Source: Prochlorococcus sp. AG-402-M15 (GTDB lineage Bacteria; Cyanobacteriota; Cyanobacteriia; PCC-6307; Cyanobiaceae). From it: 64,000 nucleotides of DNA. The stretch covers positions 1 to 64,000 of the forward strand of contig QCIP01000002.1 of the NCBI GenBank assembly GCA_003216615.1, written 5' to 3'. How positions within the stretch are numbered: position 1 is the first letter of the stretch; every line of letters starts with the position of its first letter. Shown one piece after another: positions 37,055-48,342 of this stretch. A model generated the notes under the pieces. It ran no database searches and had not been told where the DNA came from. It was given only the letters and a program-made list of their open reading frames with translations. A program made the position numbers and the translations under genes.

Positions 37055-37711
37055 TTAAATCCAATTTGAAAATAAATTTAATAATCCTAGTGCAACTAAA
37101 AATATCCCACTTAAGGTGGGAATTATTTGACTAAATTTTCTAAGCTCTAAAAATTTTTTTAAGTTTTCTGCCGTGGCTCCAGCAATAATTAATGGAGTGA
37201 CTTGGCCTATTCCAAAGAAAAATAAAAAAATAATTGAGATTATTGGGTTTTTAGCTTGCGATACCCAAGCTAGGAGAGTTGCTAAAACTGGAGTGATGCA
37301 AGGTGAAGAGGCTAGTCCAAAAGTAGTTCCTATTGTAAAAGGTGCTATGAGGGATGGTATCTTGTCTTCTATTATTTTTAGATCAGGTCCATTCGGAAAC
37401 TGAAACTTTAGAATTCCTAATAAATTTAAACCCATTATTATTGCTATTAGGGCAACAAATGAAGTGTAATAAGATGGAATTTGCCCATATATTTTACCTA
37501 AGAATCCACTCGCAGCACCTAGTGCAACAAGCGAAAAAACTACTCCTCCTGAAAAACTAATAAGTTTAAATTTATTTTTCTTTGTTCCTCCTATGTAAGC
37601 AATTGTTACTGGAAGTAATGATAATGAGCATGGCCCAAGACTTGTTAAAAGTCCTGCACTGAAAACCAAAAATATAGTAAACGGACCAGGACTATTAAGA
37701 CCATTCTGCAT
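37055..37711 (-). CDS. ccdA: CcdA-like thiol-disulfide transporter
   Basis: CcdA passes reducing power across the membrane to keep apocytochrome c thiols reduced. The 218-residue protein has six hydrophobic segments and the two redox cysteines of the family, Cys27 in SLGPCSLSLLP and the Cys of ASSPCITPVL near 137. Each sits next to proline in a membrane helix. It is followed directly by ccs1, and ftsW lies 82 bp upstream on the same strand. Confidence 0.93.
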   Translation of the reverse strand: MQNGLNSPGPFTIFLVFSAGLLTSLGPCSLSLLPVTIAYIGGTKKNKFKLISFSGGVVFSLVALGAASGFLGKIYGQIPSYYTSFVALIAIIMGLNLLGILKFQFPNGPDLKIIEDKIPSLIAPFTIGTTFGLASSPCITPVLATLLAWVSQAKNPIISIIFLFFFGIGQVTPLIIAGATAENLKKFLELRKFSQIIPTLSGIFLVALGLLNLFSNWI

Positions 37712-37793
37712 AAGCAGATTACCCTTTTGAGATAATTCTGAAATAACTAAATTAAATGATTCGATAGCTTGAGTTAAATCCTTTAAATTCTAA

Positions 37794-39080
37794 CTAATTA
37801 AGAGTCTTTCGTGTACTAATCATACCAATGAATCCTGTTGATTCTAATGAACATCTCACTAACATCCCTGCAATAAAAAAAGACGCTATTAATGAATTGC
37901 CACCATAACTAATGAAAGGTAGTGGTAAGCCTGTAGTAGGCATTGAACCTGTTGCTACAGCAATATGCATTATTGATTGACCTGTCAACAATACACCACA
38001 TCCGATAGCAACTAATTTTGTATAGTTGTTCCTGCACTTAAGACTAATTCTTAGGCTTATATAAAAGAATACTGCTAAAAATCCTAAGAATAAAGTACAC
38101 CCCAACAAACCAAATTCTTCCGCAAAAATGGCAAAAATAAAATCTGTATACATGAACGGTAGATACTGTAATTTTTGTATAGAGAGCCCAAAACCTTGGC
38201 CAAATAGACCCCCTGAACCTATAGCTAATAAACTCTGAACCAATTGAAATCCACTTTCCTGTTGATCTTTCCAAGGATTAATAAATGAAGTAACTCTAAG
38301 TTTTTGATATTCGTTATTAAGGATGCTAATACATCCAGTAATGAATCCTATTGAAGCAAATGAGCAAAGAGAGCTAAGTTTTACGCCTCCACATAAACCC
38401 ATTAACCAAAGAAGAATTCCAGTTAATGATGCAGTACTTAAATTAGGCTGTTTTAGTATTAATAAAATTAATAAACCAAAGGATATTATTGAAATTAATT
38501 TTTTATCATTCTTTACTAGATTCCAATGTGCGAAAAGGTTAGAAGCTTCTAGAATTAGAAAAGGTTTAATTAATTCAGATGGCTGCAGACGTAAATTGCC
38601 AAGCACTAGCCATCTTGAAGATCCATTAACTGTAATTCCAGTAAAATTGGTAAGGAAAATTAAAAAGAATAAAATATAAAAAACAATTCTTGAAAACTTT
38701 AAAAGATTTCTAATGTTTGTATTAAGAACGAAATAAAATAGACTAATTCCTGGAATTGTCCAAATAATTTGTTTTTTTAAGAAGTAAGCCCAATTTCCCA
38801 TTTCCCTACTAGCCACCCACCAACTTGATGATCCTAGTATGCATATTCCTAATATTGTCCAAATTCCAATGAGGACAACGAGGATTTTTGCCTCATAAGG
38901 CCATAACGTCCAAGGTAAGGGAAATATAGACTCTGTTAAATTACTTAGATTTTTTTGGTAATTAGAATTAAAGGGTTTTTTTCTTTTAGAGATTCTTTTA
39001 TATTTTATTTTTTCTTGACTTATCTCCAATTTTTTTAGATGTATATGTACTATTGAGACGTTTAATTGAGATTTTGCCAA
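37794..39080 (-). CDS. ftsW: FtsW/RodA/SpoVE-family SEDS glycosyltransferase, probably FtsW
   Basis: SEDS proteins polymerise peptidoglycan; FtsW works with the division penicillin-binding protein. The 428-residue protein has about ten membrane segments after a basic, about 60-residue N-terminal tail. Family motifs include GSSRWLVLGNLRLQPSELIK near 155, TDFIFAIFAEEFGLLG near 315 and GLPLPFISYGGNS near 385. FtsW rather than RodA is preferred on general similarity and position next to ccdA-ccs1, but the two are hard to separate by eye. Confidence 0.88.
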   Translation of the reverse strand: MAKSQLNVSIVHIHLKKLEISQEKIKYKRISKRKKPFNSNYQKNLSNLTESIFPLPWTLWPYEAKILVVLIGIWTILGICILGSSSWWVASREMGNWAYFLKKQIIWTIPGISLFYFVLNTNIRNLLKFSRIVFYILFFLIFLTNFTGITVNGSSRWLVLGNLRLQPSELIKPFLILEASNLFAHWNLVKNDKKLISIISFGLLILLILKQPNLSTASLTGILLWLMGLCGGVKLSSLCSFASIGFITGCISILNNEYQKLRVTSFINPWKDQQESGFQLVQSLLAIGSGGLFGQGFGLSIQKLQYLPFMYTDFIFAIFAEEFGLLGCTLFLGFLAVFFYISLRISLKCRNNYTKLVAIGCGVLLTGQSIMHIAVATGSMPTTGLPLPFISYGGNSLIASFFIAGMLVRCSLESTGFIGMISTRKTLN

Positions 39081-39234
39081 GTCTTTTATTAACGTTTTAA
39101 AGTGTTAAAGCAATTAAAAAGATGACTTTTCATAAATTTTATTTTTGAAGAATAAAGTAAAAAATGGTCTACAGATTAATCATAAATCTTAAGAATTAAT
39201 TTTTTATAGAAAAAAACTAGCTAAAAGGTACCTC

Positions 39235-39264
39235 TCCGTGATAGATTCCGTGAGTTTATATACT
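39235..39264 (+). promoter_or_regulatory. Candidate atp operon promoter with tandem TCCGTGA repeats
   Basis: TCCGTGA occurs twice (39235-39241 and 39247-39253, period 12 bp), directly upstream of a TATACT hexamer at 39259-39264. The repeats cover the expected -35 region and spacer. A start near 39271 would leave about 27 nt before the atp1 ATG. CCTCTC (39231-39236) and GAGAGG (39281-39286) also form a wide inverted repeat around this block. Confidence 0.45.
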
Positions 39265-39297
39265 TACTTCAAACCATTCAGAGAGGGTTTCTAAACT

Positions 39298-39774
39298 ATG
39301 TTCACATCAGTGGACTCAAATAGAAAAAAACTTGAGCATCCTTCTAATGAGAATGTTCAATTTCCTCAATCCCTGAATAATTCTTTCATCAAAGAAAGTA
39401 AATATGGCATTGCCAATCAAATAGATAATTTGCTTTCTCAAAATGATGAATACACAAAATTGCAATTAACAATTTTTGGAATCACTTTTATTGTTTCTAT
39501 TTTATTAGCATCAATAACTGGAATTTTTCTTGGATTTACTTTTGGTTTTAGTATTTTTATAGGTGCAATTGCCGGCATTTTTTACCTACGTTTGCTTGCC
39601 AAAAGTGTAGGGCAACTTGGTAATGAATCATCAGGTGTATCAAAATTGCAACTATTAGTTCCAGTTTGCCTCTTTATTTTTGCCAGCAAGCTAGGATCTT
39701 TAGATATTTTTCCTGCAATGATAGGTTTTTTTATTTATAAGCCTTCACTCATTCTTTATTTTTCACGTTCTTAA
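39298..39774 (+). CDS. atpI: ATP synthase protein I (Atp1/AtpI)
   Basis: AtpI is a small membrane protein at the head of many ATP synthase operons that helps assembly of the c ring or acts in ion homeostasis. The 158-residue protein has a polar N-terminal about 55 residues and four hydrophobic helices (about 62-80, 84-103, 118-135 and 138-154). [21 protein letters not shown] segment precedes the third. Its place 23 bp before subunit a supports the call. Confidence 0.88.
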   Translation: MFTSVDSNRKKLEHPSNENVQFPQSLNNSFIKESKYGIANQIDNLLSQNDEYTKLQLTIFGITFIVSILLASITGIFLGFTFGFSIFIGAIAGIFYLRLLAKSVGQLGNESSGVSKLQLLVPVCLFIFASKLGSLDIFPAMIGFFIYKPSLILYFSRS

Positions 39775-39797
39775 GTAAATTTTTTTATTCAAAACAA

Positions 39798-40523
39798 ATG
39801 TTTATTAATTCCTTGCTAACAAATTTTGCAGCATTAGAAGTTGGTCAACATCTTTATTGGCAAATTGGAAATATCAGACTTCATGGGCAGGTATTTTTAA
39901 CATCTTGGATTTTATTAGGAGCGTTATTAGTTTTTATTTCTTTAGGAACTAAAAAAATGGAAAATGATCCTAAAGGCCTTCAAAACTTGCTTGAGTTCCT
40001 ATGGGATTACATAAGAGATCTTGCTAGGACGCAAATAGGTGAAAAAGTTTATAGAGATTGGATGCCATTTATAGGTACTTTATTTTTATTCGTCTTTATA
40101 AGTAATTGGGGAGGAGCTTTAATTCCTTGGAAATTGATTAAGTTACCAAGTGGAGAATTAGGAGCACCTACTGCAGATATCAATACAACTATAGCCTTGG
40201 CTTTATTGGTTTCACTTTCTTATTTCTATGCAGGTTTAAGCAATAAGGGTTGGAGATACTTCGAATACTATGTTCATCCAACTCCGATTATGCTTCCTTT
40301 CAAAATTCTAGAGGACTTTACGAAACCTTTATCACTCTCTTTCAGGCTATTTGGAAATATTTTGGCTGATGAACTTGTTGTTGGTGTTCTAGTCTTTTTA
40401 GTTCCGCTAATTCTCCCAATACCTGTTATGTTCCTAGGATTATTTACTAGTGCAATTCAGGCATTGATTTTCGCAACTTTAGCGGCCTACTACATTGGAG
40501 AAGCTGTTGAAGAACATCATTAA
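39798..40523 (+). CDS. atpB: ATP synthase F0 subunit a
   Basis: Subunit a forms the proton half-channels next to the c ring. The 241-residue protein has five to six membrane helices. The essential arginine lies in the [16 protein letters not shown] motif near 174-189, followed by a final helix with [20 protein letters not shown]. Length and motifs match cyanobacterial AtpB. It is followed by a 163-bp gap rich in RNA hairpins before atpE. Confidence 0.98.
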   Translation: MFINSLLTNFAALEVGQHLYWQIGNIRLHGQVFLTSWILLGALLVFISLGTKKMENDPKGLQNLLEFLWDYIRDLARTQIGEKVYRDWMPFIGTLFLFVFISNWGGALIPWKLIKLPSGELGAPTADINTTIALALLVSLSYFYAGLSNKGWRYFEYYVHPTPIMLPFKILEDFTKPLSLSFRLFGNILADELVVGVLVFLVPLILPIPVMFLGLFTSAIQALIFATLAAYYIGEAVEEHH

Positions 40524-40540
40524 CTGTCTTCTAATACATT

Positions 40541-40629
40541 CAGACGCTTTTACAAAGGGTCTGTAATCTGGCAAAATATCTAATCGCGTAGGTCTGAAAA
40601 TATCAGACCCATTCTTAAAAGAAAGAATG
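40541..40629 (+). promoter_or_regulatory. Alternative RNA hairpins between atpB and atpE
   Basis: Several perfect stems are possible. Pair A is CAGAC (40541-40545) with GTCTG (40559-40563). Pair B is GGTCTGA (40591-40597) with TCAGACC (40603-40609) and a 5-nt loop. Pair C is GGGTCTG (40557-40563) with CAGACCC (40604-40610), which excludes both A and B. A further stem is CATTCTT (40610-40616) with AAGAATG (40623-40629). The set looks like a switch, processing site or attenuator ahead of the c-subunit gene. No U-tract follows, so a simple terminator is unlikely. Confidence 0.6.
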
Positions 40630-40668
40630 TCCAAGCGTGTATGACAAAAAGATTATCACAAGTATTAA

Positions 40669-40932
<264 letters not shown>

Positions 40933-41000
40933 AAGTTAATATTGCTTCTAATCCTTATTAGCAAAATTTAAATTTAATTTTTTAACTTCAACTTAATCAT

Positions 41001-41462
41001 ATGTTGGCCTTTAATTTTTTTGGTGCTACAGAAGGTGGATTATTTGATATAAATGCCACTTTGCCACTTATGGCGATACAAGTAGTTGCGCTTACTTACA
41101 TATTAAATTCTCTCTTTTTTAAGCCTGTTGGCAATGTTGTAGAAAAAAGAGAAAAGTTTGTGAGTAACAATATTATTAAGGCCAAAAATAAACTTTCTGA
41201 GGTTAAAAAATTAGAAGCTGATTTATTAACTCAGCTTCAAAGTGCTCGTACAGAAGCCCAAAGAATTGTTAGCGAAGCTGAGAATGAGTCTGACAAGCTC
41301 TATAAAGAAGCACTAGAACTTGCTAACAATGAAGCAAATGCTTCAAAAGAAAAAGCAAGACTAGAAATTGAAAGTCAGACGTCTGCTGCTCGTGATCAAC
41401 TTTCTAAACAGGCTGATGATCTAAGCGAACTTATTGTTAATAGATTGATTCTAGAAAAATGA
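41001..41462 (+). CDS. atpF2: ATP synthase F0 subunit b'
   Basis: In photosynthetic organisms the peripheral stalk is a b/b' heterodimer. This 153-residue protein has one N-terminal membrane helix (about 24-43), then a long charged coiled coil of Lys/Glu/Ala heptads. It begins 68 bp after atpE and overlaps the b gene by 4 bp (ATGA). Confidence 0.95.
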   Translation: MLAFNFFGATEGGLFDINATLPLMAIQVVALTYILNSLFFKPVGNVVEKREKFVSNNIIKAKNKLSEVKKLEADLLTQLQSARTEAQRIVSEAENESDKLYKEALELANNEANASKEKARLEIESQTSAARDQLSKQADDLSELIVNRLILEK

Positions 41463-41971
41463 ATTTAACTCTTTTAGCTACAGAAGGTTTTGGATTGAAC
41501 TTCAATTTATTCGAAACTAATATCCTTAATTGGGCTGTAGTGGTTTTTGGTCTTTATAAATTTTTGCCTGGTTTCCTAGGTAAAATGCTTCAAAAAAGGA
41601 GAGAAGGAATCCTTCTTGAATTAAAAGATGCTGAAGATCGACTCCTAAATGCAACTCAAGCTTTAGAAAAGGCGAAGAAAGATTTATCTTCAGCAGAAGA
41701 AAAAGCTTCTCAAATAAAAGCAGATTCCCTTAAAAGATCTGAATCAATCAGAATGGAAAGTGAGAAAAAAGCGATAGAGGAGATGGCACGAATTAAACAA
41801 AGTGCAATCTCTGATGAGAGCTCTGAAGCATCTAGAGCAATTTCTCAACTTCGAAAAGAAGCTGTTGAACTGGCAATTAAGAAAGCTTTAGATTCTCTCC
41901 CAAATCGACTTGATAAAACAACACAAGAAAATTTGGTAACTCAATCAATTAACAATATTGAGGTGAACTAA
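41459..41971 (+). CDS. atpF: ATP synthase F0 subunit b
   Basis: This is the second stalk subunit, 170 residues, with a membrane helix near 20-40 ([18 protein letters not shown]) and an extended amphipathic coiled coil up to the end, which contacts delta and alpha. Both junctions overlap: 4 bp with b' and a TAATG one-base overlap with the delta gene, so translation is probably coupled. Confidence 0.96.
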   Translation: MNLTLLATEGFGLNFNLFETNILNWAVVVFGLYKFLPGFLGKMLQKRREGILLELKDAEDRLLNATQALEKAKKDLSSAEEKASQIKADSLKRSESIRMESEKKAIEEMARIKQSAISDESSEASRAISQLRKEAVELAIKKALDSLPNRLDKTTQENLVTQSINNIEVN

Positions 41972-42513
41972 TGCCACTTTTAAATTCAGTTACTACACCA
42001 TACGCAGAGGCATTACTTCAAGTTGTGAATGAAAATTCGCAAACTGAAGAGATGGTTTCTGAGGTGAAACAACTCTTGGAATTGATAAATGATTCCCCTG
42101 AATTGGAGAAGGCACTATCTTCTCCCATTTTAGAGACAGATGCTAAGAAGAAAATCATTATTGAAATTTTTTCAAATAAGGTTAATTCTTCTTTACTGAA
42201 TTTCTTAAAATTATTGGCCGATAGGCAAAGAATTGGAATCCTTACTGCAATTCTTGATAGGTTTTTAGAGATTTACCGAGAAAATAGTAATATTGCTTTG
42301 GCAACTGTTACTTCTGCAGTCGAGCTTACTGATGAACAAAAAGGTTTAATTACCAAAAAGATCATCAATATTGCTGGAACAGAAAAATTAGAACTTGTAA
42401 CTAAAATCGACCCATCTCTTATTGGTGGTTTCGTCGCCAGTGTAGGATCAAAAGTAATTGATGCTTCCCTTGCCTCACAAATAAGAAAACTTGGCTTATC
42501 CCTTTCCAAGTAA
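41971..42513 (+). CDS. atpH: ATP synthase F1 subunit delta
   Basis: Delta links the top of the F1 head to the b/b' stalk. The 180-residue protein begins with a helical domain (TPYAEALLQVVNE near 9-21) and ends with the family strand region LVTKIDPSLIGGFVASVGSKVIDASL near 140-165. The start codon overlaps the stop of atpF by one base. AtpA follows after 30 bp. Confidence 0.96.
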   Translation: MPLLNSVTTPYAEALLQVVNENSQTEEMVSEVKQLLELINDSPELEKALSSPILETDAKKKIIIEIFSNKVNSSLLNFLKLLADRQRIGILTAILDRFLEIYRENSNIALATVTSAVELTDEQKGLITKKIINIAGTEKLELVTKIDPSLIGGFVASVGSKVIDASLASQIRKLGLSLSK

Positions 42514-42531
42514 CTTTAAAATCAACCTTAA

Positions 42532-44061
<1,530 letters not shown>

Positions 44062-44069
44062 ATTTATTT

Positions 44070-44075
44070 AAGGAG
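44070..44075 (+). promoter_or_regulatory. Strong Shine-Dalgarno site for atpG
   Basis: AAGGAG lies 5 nt ahead of the atpG ATG (44081). Most genes in this AT-rich window have weak or no such site, so this one stands out and supports the chosen start. Confidence 0.75.
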
Positions 44076-44080
44076 ATACC

Positions 44081-45031
44081 ATGGCAAATCTTAAAGAGAT
44101 TAGAGATCGAATCGTTTCCGTTAAAAATACAAGAAAAATAACGGAGGCCATGAGACTTGTTGCAGCTGCAAAAGTTAGGAGAGCTCAAGATCAAGTTCTT
44201 AAGAGTAGACCTTTTGCAGATAAACTTGCACGTGTCTTAGAAAATATTCAATCTAGAGTACAATTTGAGGCTGTCGACTCTCCTCTATTATCCAAGAGAG
44301 AAGTAAAAAGCATCACCTTGGTTTGCATAACTGCGGATAGAGGTTTATGCGGTGGTTACAACACAAATATCATAAAAAAGGTAGAAATAAGATATTCAGA
44401 ATTAGTCAAACAAGGATATCAACCAAATTTAATTTTGGTAGGGAAGAAAGCTATTGGATATTTTCAAAATAGAAAGGATAGATATGTAATTAAAAGTACT
44501 TTCAAAGAACTAGAACAGGTACCCACAGTCAAGGACTCTGAAGGAGTTACAAATGAGATTTTAGCTGAATTCCTTTCAGAAAATTCTGATAGAGTGGAAA
44601 TTATTTACACGAAATTCATCACTCTAGTTAGCTGCGCCCCTGTCGTTCAAACACTGTTGCCACTTGATCCTCAAGGAATTGCTGAGGAAAACGATGAAAT
44701 TTTTAGGTTGACTACAAAAGATAGTAAGTTATTTGTTGAAAAATCAAATATTGAAAAAAGTGATTCAGAGAAGTTGCCATCAGATATTGTTTTTGAACAA
44801 AGTCCTGATCAATTATTAGATTCGTTATTACCATTATATTTACAGAATCAGGTACTAAGAGCTCTTCAAGAGTCTGCAGCTTCAGAACTAGCTTGCAGGA
44901 TGACTGCTATGAATAATGCGAGTGATAATGCTAAAGAATTAGCAAGTACTTTGAATCTAACCTATAACAAAGCCAGACAAGCAGCTATTACTCAAGAAAT
45001 ATTAGAAGTTGTGGGAGGTTCAGCAGTTTAG
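44081..45031 (+). CDS. atpG: ATP synthase F1 subunit gamma
   Basis: Gamma is the central rotor shaft. The 316-residue protein has the conserved N-terminal coil [25 protein letters not shown]-type sequence and the [15 protein letters not shown] motif near 85-99. At the C-terminus are [14 protein letters not shown] and [11 protein letters not shown] central insertion around 200-235 is expected for cyanobacterial gamma; the chloroplast redox Cys pair is not present in it. It ends the first atp cluster. Confidence 0.98.
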   Translation: MANLKEIRDRIVSVKNTRKITEAMRLVAAAKVRRAQDQVLKSRPFADKLARVLENIQSRVQFEAVDSPLLSKREVKSITLVCITADRGLCGGYNTNIIKKVEIRYSELVKQGYQPNLILVGKKAIGYFQNRKDRYVIKSTFKELEQVPTVKDSEGVTNEILAEFLSENSDRVEIIYTKFITLVSCAPVVQTLLPLDPQGIAEENDEIFRLTTKDSKLFVEKSNIEKSDSEKLPSDIVFEQSPDQLLDSLLPLYLQNQVLRALQESAASELACRMTAMNNASDNAKELASTLNLTYNKARQAAITQEILEVVGGSAV

Positions 45032-45047
45032 CAATAAGATTTAGGAT

Positions 45048-45374
45048 ATGCCTGAATACAATATCAAAGTTCAATTTGAGCAAAAGACTTTTAGTTTTTT
45101 ATGTTCTGAAGATCAAGATATTATTTCAGCGGCAAAAATGAATGGAATAGATTTACCAAGTAGTTGTTGTTCAGGAGTTTGTACAGATTGTGCATCCATG
45201 ATATTGGAAGGCTCTGTAGATCAAGAAGATGCTATGGGATTAAATGATGATTTAAGGGAAAAGGGCTTTGCACTTTTGTGTGTGGCATATCCCAAGTCAG
45301 ATTTGAATATTGTTATTGGTAAAGAAGTTGAAGATGATTTATATAATGATCAATTTGGTAAATATCAAAAATGA
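45048..45374 (+). CDS. Plant-type [2Fe-2S] ferredoxin
   Basis: A 108-residue ferredoxin with the ligand spacing C-x4-C-x2-C-x29-C at Cys40, Cys45, Cys48 and Cys78 (the loop reads SSCCSGVCTDCAS). It differs from the main photosynthetic ferredoxin: an extra Cys41, a less acidic surface and a C-terminal tail of about 15 residues. It therefore probably serves a side pathway. It starts 16 bp after atpG and overlaps the next small gene by 4 bp. Confidence 0.93.
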   Translation: MPEYNIKVQFEQKTFSFLCSEDQDIISAAKMNGIDLPSSCCSGVCTDCASMILEGSVDQEDAMGLNDDLREKGFALLCVAYPKSDLNIVIGKEVEDDLYNDQFGKYQK

Positions 45375-45562
45375 AATTAAGTTCAGTTGATTATTTTTTA
45401 GATTGGCCAGTTTCAATAAAATTAAAAAATTTAAGGGAATTTATCATTGCAGATTTAGAAAAAAAAGGTGATTTAATTCGATGGTCAATTGTTGATATTC
45501 AAGATTCTATTGACTCTTTTGGAACAAAAAAACTTAAAATTAAAGCTGTCTTCGCTAATTAG
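45371..45562 (+). CDS. Small protein coupled to a [2Fe-2S] ferredoxin, unknown function
   Basis: A 63-residue protein beginning MKLSSVDYFLDWPVSIKLKN, with a central LIRWSIVDIQDS strand and a C-terminal LKIKAVF. I cannot name the family. It is soluble, with no cysteine and no signal peptide. Its ATG overlaps the ferredoxin stop (ATGA), the clearest sign that it is a real gene and that its product is made with the ferredoxin. DUF3326 follows after 27 bp. Confidence 0.75.
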   Translation: MKLSSVDYFLDWPVSIKLKNLREFIIADLEKKGDLIRWSIVDIQDSIDSFGTKKLKIKAVFAN

Positions 45563-45589
45563 AAAATATAAATTGAAATTCTTTTAATA

Positions 45590-46648
45590 ATGGAAAATTC
45601 ACCAACAATATTTATTGTTCCAACTGGTATTGGTTGTGAAGTAGGAGGTTTTGCTGGGGATGCACTTCCTACCGCTAAATTATTAGCATCGGCAAGTGGA
45701 TGTTTAATTACTCATCCAAATGTTATGAATGGCGGTACTCTTTCTGAAAAAGATAAAAATATTTTTTATGTTGAAGGTTATAGTTTAGACCGACTTGCTA
45801 AAGGAGAAATCGCTTTAAAAAGGGTAAAACAACAGAAAATTGGGATAATTTTTGATTCAGCCATTGAAAAAGAAATATTAGTAAGACATTTACAAGTTGC
45901 TGATGCATGTGTTTCTACTTTAGGGATTAATGTTCATTCTTATGTCATTACAAAAAAGCCATTAAACATAGTTATTGATTCTGATTCTTCAAAAATAAGT
46001 GGTGGTACAATTGAGAATCCTGATACTCTAATTGATGCTGGAAAATGTTTAATAGAAAAAGGAGTTACGGCAATAGCAATAGTGGCAAAATTTCCAGATG
46101 ATTCAGATTCTTCAGAAACAAATATTTATCGAGAGGGGAAAGGGGTTGATCCTATTTCTGGAGTCGAAGCAATTATAAGTCATTTAATAAGCAAATTCTT
46201 AAAGGTTCCGTGTGCTCACGCACCTGCTTTAAATCCAATTGAATTGAATGAAAAGTTAGATCCTCGTGCAGCTGCAGAAGAAATAGGATACACCTTTTTA
46301 CCATCAGTACTGATTGGGTTAAGCAATGCACCTGACATTGTTGAATTGCCTGCTAAAAATGAATTAATTTCACTACACCCTGATCAGATTGAAACTATTG
46401 TTGTTCCTAATGGGGCACTAGGTGGAGAAGCAGTACTAGCAGGGATTGAAAAAGGTTTAAATATTATCTCTGTAAAAAATCAAAATACATTAAAAGTGAC
46501 AAATGAGTTTTATGATTATCCCTATCTTTTTGAAGTGGATAATTATTTAGAAGCTGCAGGCATAATTCTTGCTATAAAAAAAGGTATCAACCTTGATTCA
46601 GTTAAACGCCCCTTGAAAAAAATCCAACAGTGTTCTTATAGTGATTAA
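45590..46648 (+). CDS. DUF3326-family protein
   Basis: A 352-residue soluble protein that fits the cyanobacterial DUF3326 family. It opens PTIFIVPTGIGCEVGGFAGDALP and has a central CAHAPALNPIEL segment near 205. A Gly-rich PNGALGGEAVLAGIEKG stretch lies near 275-291. Function is unknown. It is last in a possible ferredoxin-orf63-DUF3326 unit just after the ATP synthase genes. Its stop shares TTAA (46645-46648) with convergent nadE. Confidence 0.85.
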   Translation: MENSPTIFIVPTGIGCEVGGFAGDALPTAKLLASASGCLITHPNVMNGGTLSEKDKNIFYVEGYSLDRLAKGEIALKRVKQQKIGIIFDSAIEKEILVRHLQVADACVSTLGINVHSYVITKKPLNIVIDSDSSKISGGTIENPDTLIDAGKCLIEKGVTAIAIVAKFPDDSDSSETNIYREGKGVDPISGVEAIISHLISKFLKVPCAHAPALNPIELNEKLDPRAAAEEIGYTFLPSVLIGLSNAPDIVELPAKNELISLHPDQIETIVVPNGALGGEAVLAGIEKGLNIISVKNQNTLKVTNEFYDYPYLFEVDNYLEAAGIILAIKKGINLDSVKRPLKKIQQCSYSD

Positions 46649-48342
46649 TAAGATATTGCAATTGGCACTCTCCAGTCACTTCCCAATGACTGACTGCTTA
46701 GTTTAAGAATAGGGGGAGCCTGCTTTCTTTTGAATTCCGCTTTTTTTATAAGTGAGATTATTTTTAAAATTAATTCTTTTTTATAACCATCTTCTTCTAG
46801 TTGTTTTACATCTTTTTTCTCTTCAATAATTCCTTTAAGAATATTATCTAAAATAGAATAAGGAGGGAGAGAATCAGTATCTAATTGATCAGGACCTAAT
46901 TCGGCACTTGGAGCTTTTGTACGTATATTTTCTCCAATTATATTTAAATCAGTATCTAACATATATGATTTTCTATGATTAATTGAATCTTCACTATCAA
47001 GCCAATTGCATAATTTAAAAACATTAGTTTTATATAAATCCCCAATTACCGATAATCCCCCATTCATATCACCATAAAGTGTGCAATATCCTACAGCTAA
47101 CTCTGATTTATTTCCTGTTGAAAGTAATAAATGCTTTTCTTGATTTGCTAAAGCCATCAGAAGCGTTCCTCTGATCCTTGATTGAATATTTTGATTTGTT
47201 ATTTCAGCCATCTCGAAAGATATGGTTTTTATAAAAGATTCTTCAAAAGATGTCATCAAGTTTTCAATTGGGATGCTATTGAAATTTATTTTTAATCTTC
47301 TCGCTAGATCTTTCGCATCACTCTTTGAATGAGACGAGCTCCATTTAGAGGGCATTGAGACGCAATAAATATTATTACTGCCAAGAGCAGCTGTCGCGAT
47401 TGCTGAAACTAGTGCTGAATCAATGCCACCACTTAGTCCAACTAAAGCTGTTTTAAAACCGCATTTTTGGGCATAATCCCTAACACCAAGGACTAATGCA
47501 TCAAAAATTGATGACATCTCAGACTTTTCAAATTTATTTTTTTGAGGTGTTGTCTGCTCAATGTCCCAACCAGAGAGGTCCTCTGAAAACGATTTTAATT
47601 GCTTAATTTTAGATCCATTCTTATCAAGAATAAAACTATTTCCATCAAAAATTAAATTATCATTTGCCCCAATCTGGTTTACATATATCAGCGGTACTTT
47701 TAGATATTGGGCAGCAAAACTGGAAACTTTGGATCTTAGCTCTAACTTTTTGAAGGTATATGGGGAGGCTGATAAATTCACTAGGATATCAACTTTTTTT
47801 TTCTTTAAATCAAAAATAGGATTCTTTTTATGAATTCCTCTACCTTCTATATTTTTGTTGACCCATAAATCCTCACATATAGTAAATCCAAGTCGCCAAG
47901 TTTTGTTATTAATTTCTTTTGTTAATACGGAAACTTTTTCTCCTGATCTAAAGTATCTTTTCTCATCAAATACTTCATAAGTTGGAAGAATAATTTTACG
48001 AGCAATTATTTTCCATTCACCGCGCTCAAGCAGTGCAATAGAATTATAAAGATTTGGAAAAAAAGAATCATTTATTATCTCAGCTATCCCGACTGTGATA
48101 CTCAGGTTTCCATATTTTTTATTTATATCTAAAGCTAATTGGTCAAGAATTTGATATTGATTTTTGATTAAATTTTTTTTTAGAAGTAGGTCATTTGCTG
48201 GATATCCCCATAATGATAATTCTGGAGTAAGCACTAAATCAGCAGAATTTGAGCTAGCTTTCGAAGCAGTACATAGTATTTTTTTTGCATTACCCTCTAA
48301 ATCTCCAACAACTGGATTAATTTGAGCAAGTAAAAACTTCAT
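46645..48342 (-). CDS. nadE: Glutamine-dependent NAD+ synthetase
   Basis: NadE amidates nicotinate adenine dinucleotide to NAD+. The 565-residue protein has an N-terminal nitrilase-type glutaminase domain (catalytic Glu in TPELSLWGYP near 41, Cys in FTICEDLW near 155). The C-terminal synthetase has the PP-loop GLSGGIDSALVSA near 295 and the GNKSELAVGYCTLYGDMNGG block near 405-424. It overlaps nadD by 4 bp, so consecutive steps of NAD synthesis are coupled. Confidence 0.97.
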   Translation of the reverse strand: MKFLLAQINPVVGDLEGNAKKILCTASKASSNSADLVLTPELSLWGYPANDLLLKKNLIKNQYQILDQLALDINKKYGNLSITVGIAEIINDSFFPNLYNSIALLERGEWKIIARKIILPTYEVFDEKRYFRSGEKVSVLTKEINNKTWRLGFTICEDLWVNKNIEGRGIHKKNPIFDLKKKKVDILVNLSASPYTFKKLELRSKVSSFAAQYLKVPLIYVNQIGANDNLIFDGNSFILDKNGSKIKQLKSFSEDLSGWDIEQTTPQKNKFEKSEMSSIFDALVLGVRDYAQKCGFKTALVGLSGGIDSALVSAIATAALGSNNIYCVSMPSKWSSSHSKSDAKDLARRLKINFNSIPIENLMTSFEESFIKTISFEMAEITNQNIQSRIRGTLLMALANQEKHLLLSTGNKSELAVGYCTLYGDMNGGLSVIGDLYKTNVFKLCNWLDSEDSINHRKSYMLDTDLNIIGENIRTKAPSAELGPDQLDTDSLPPYSILDNILKGIIEEKKDVKQLEEDGYKKELILKIISLIKKAEFKRKQAPPILKLSSQSLGSDWRVPIAISY

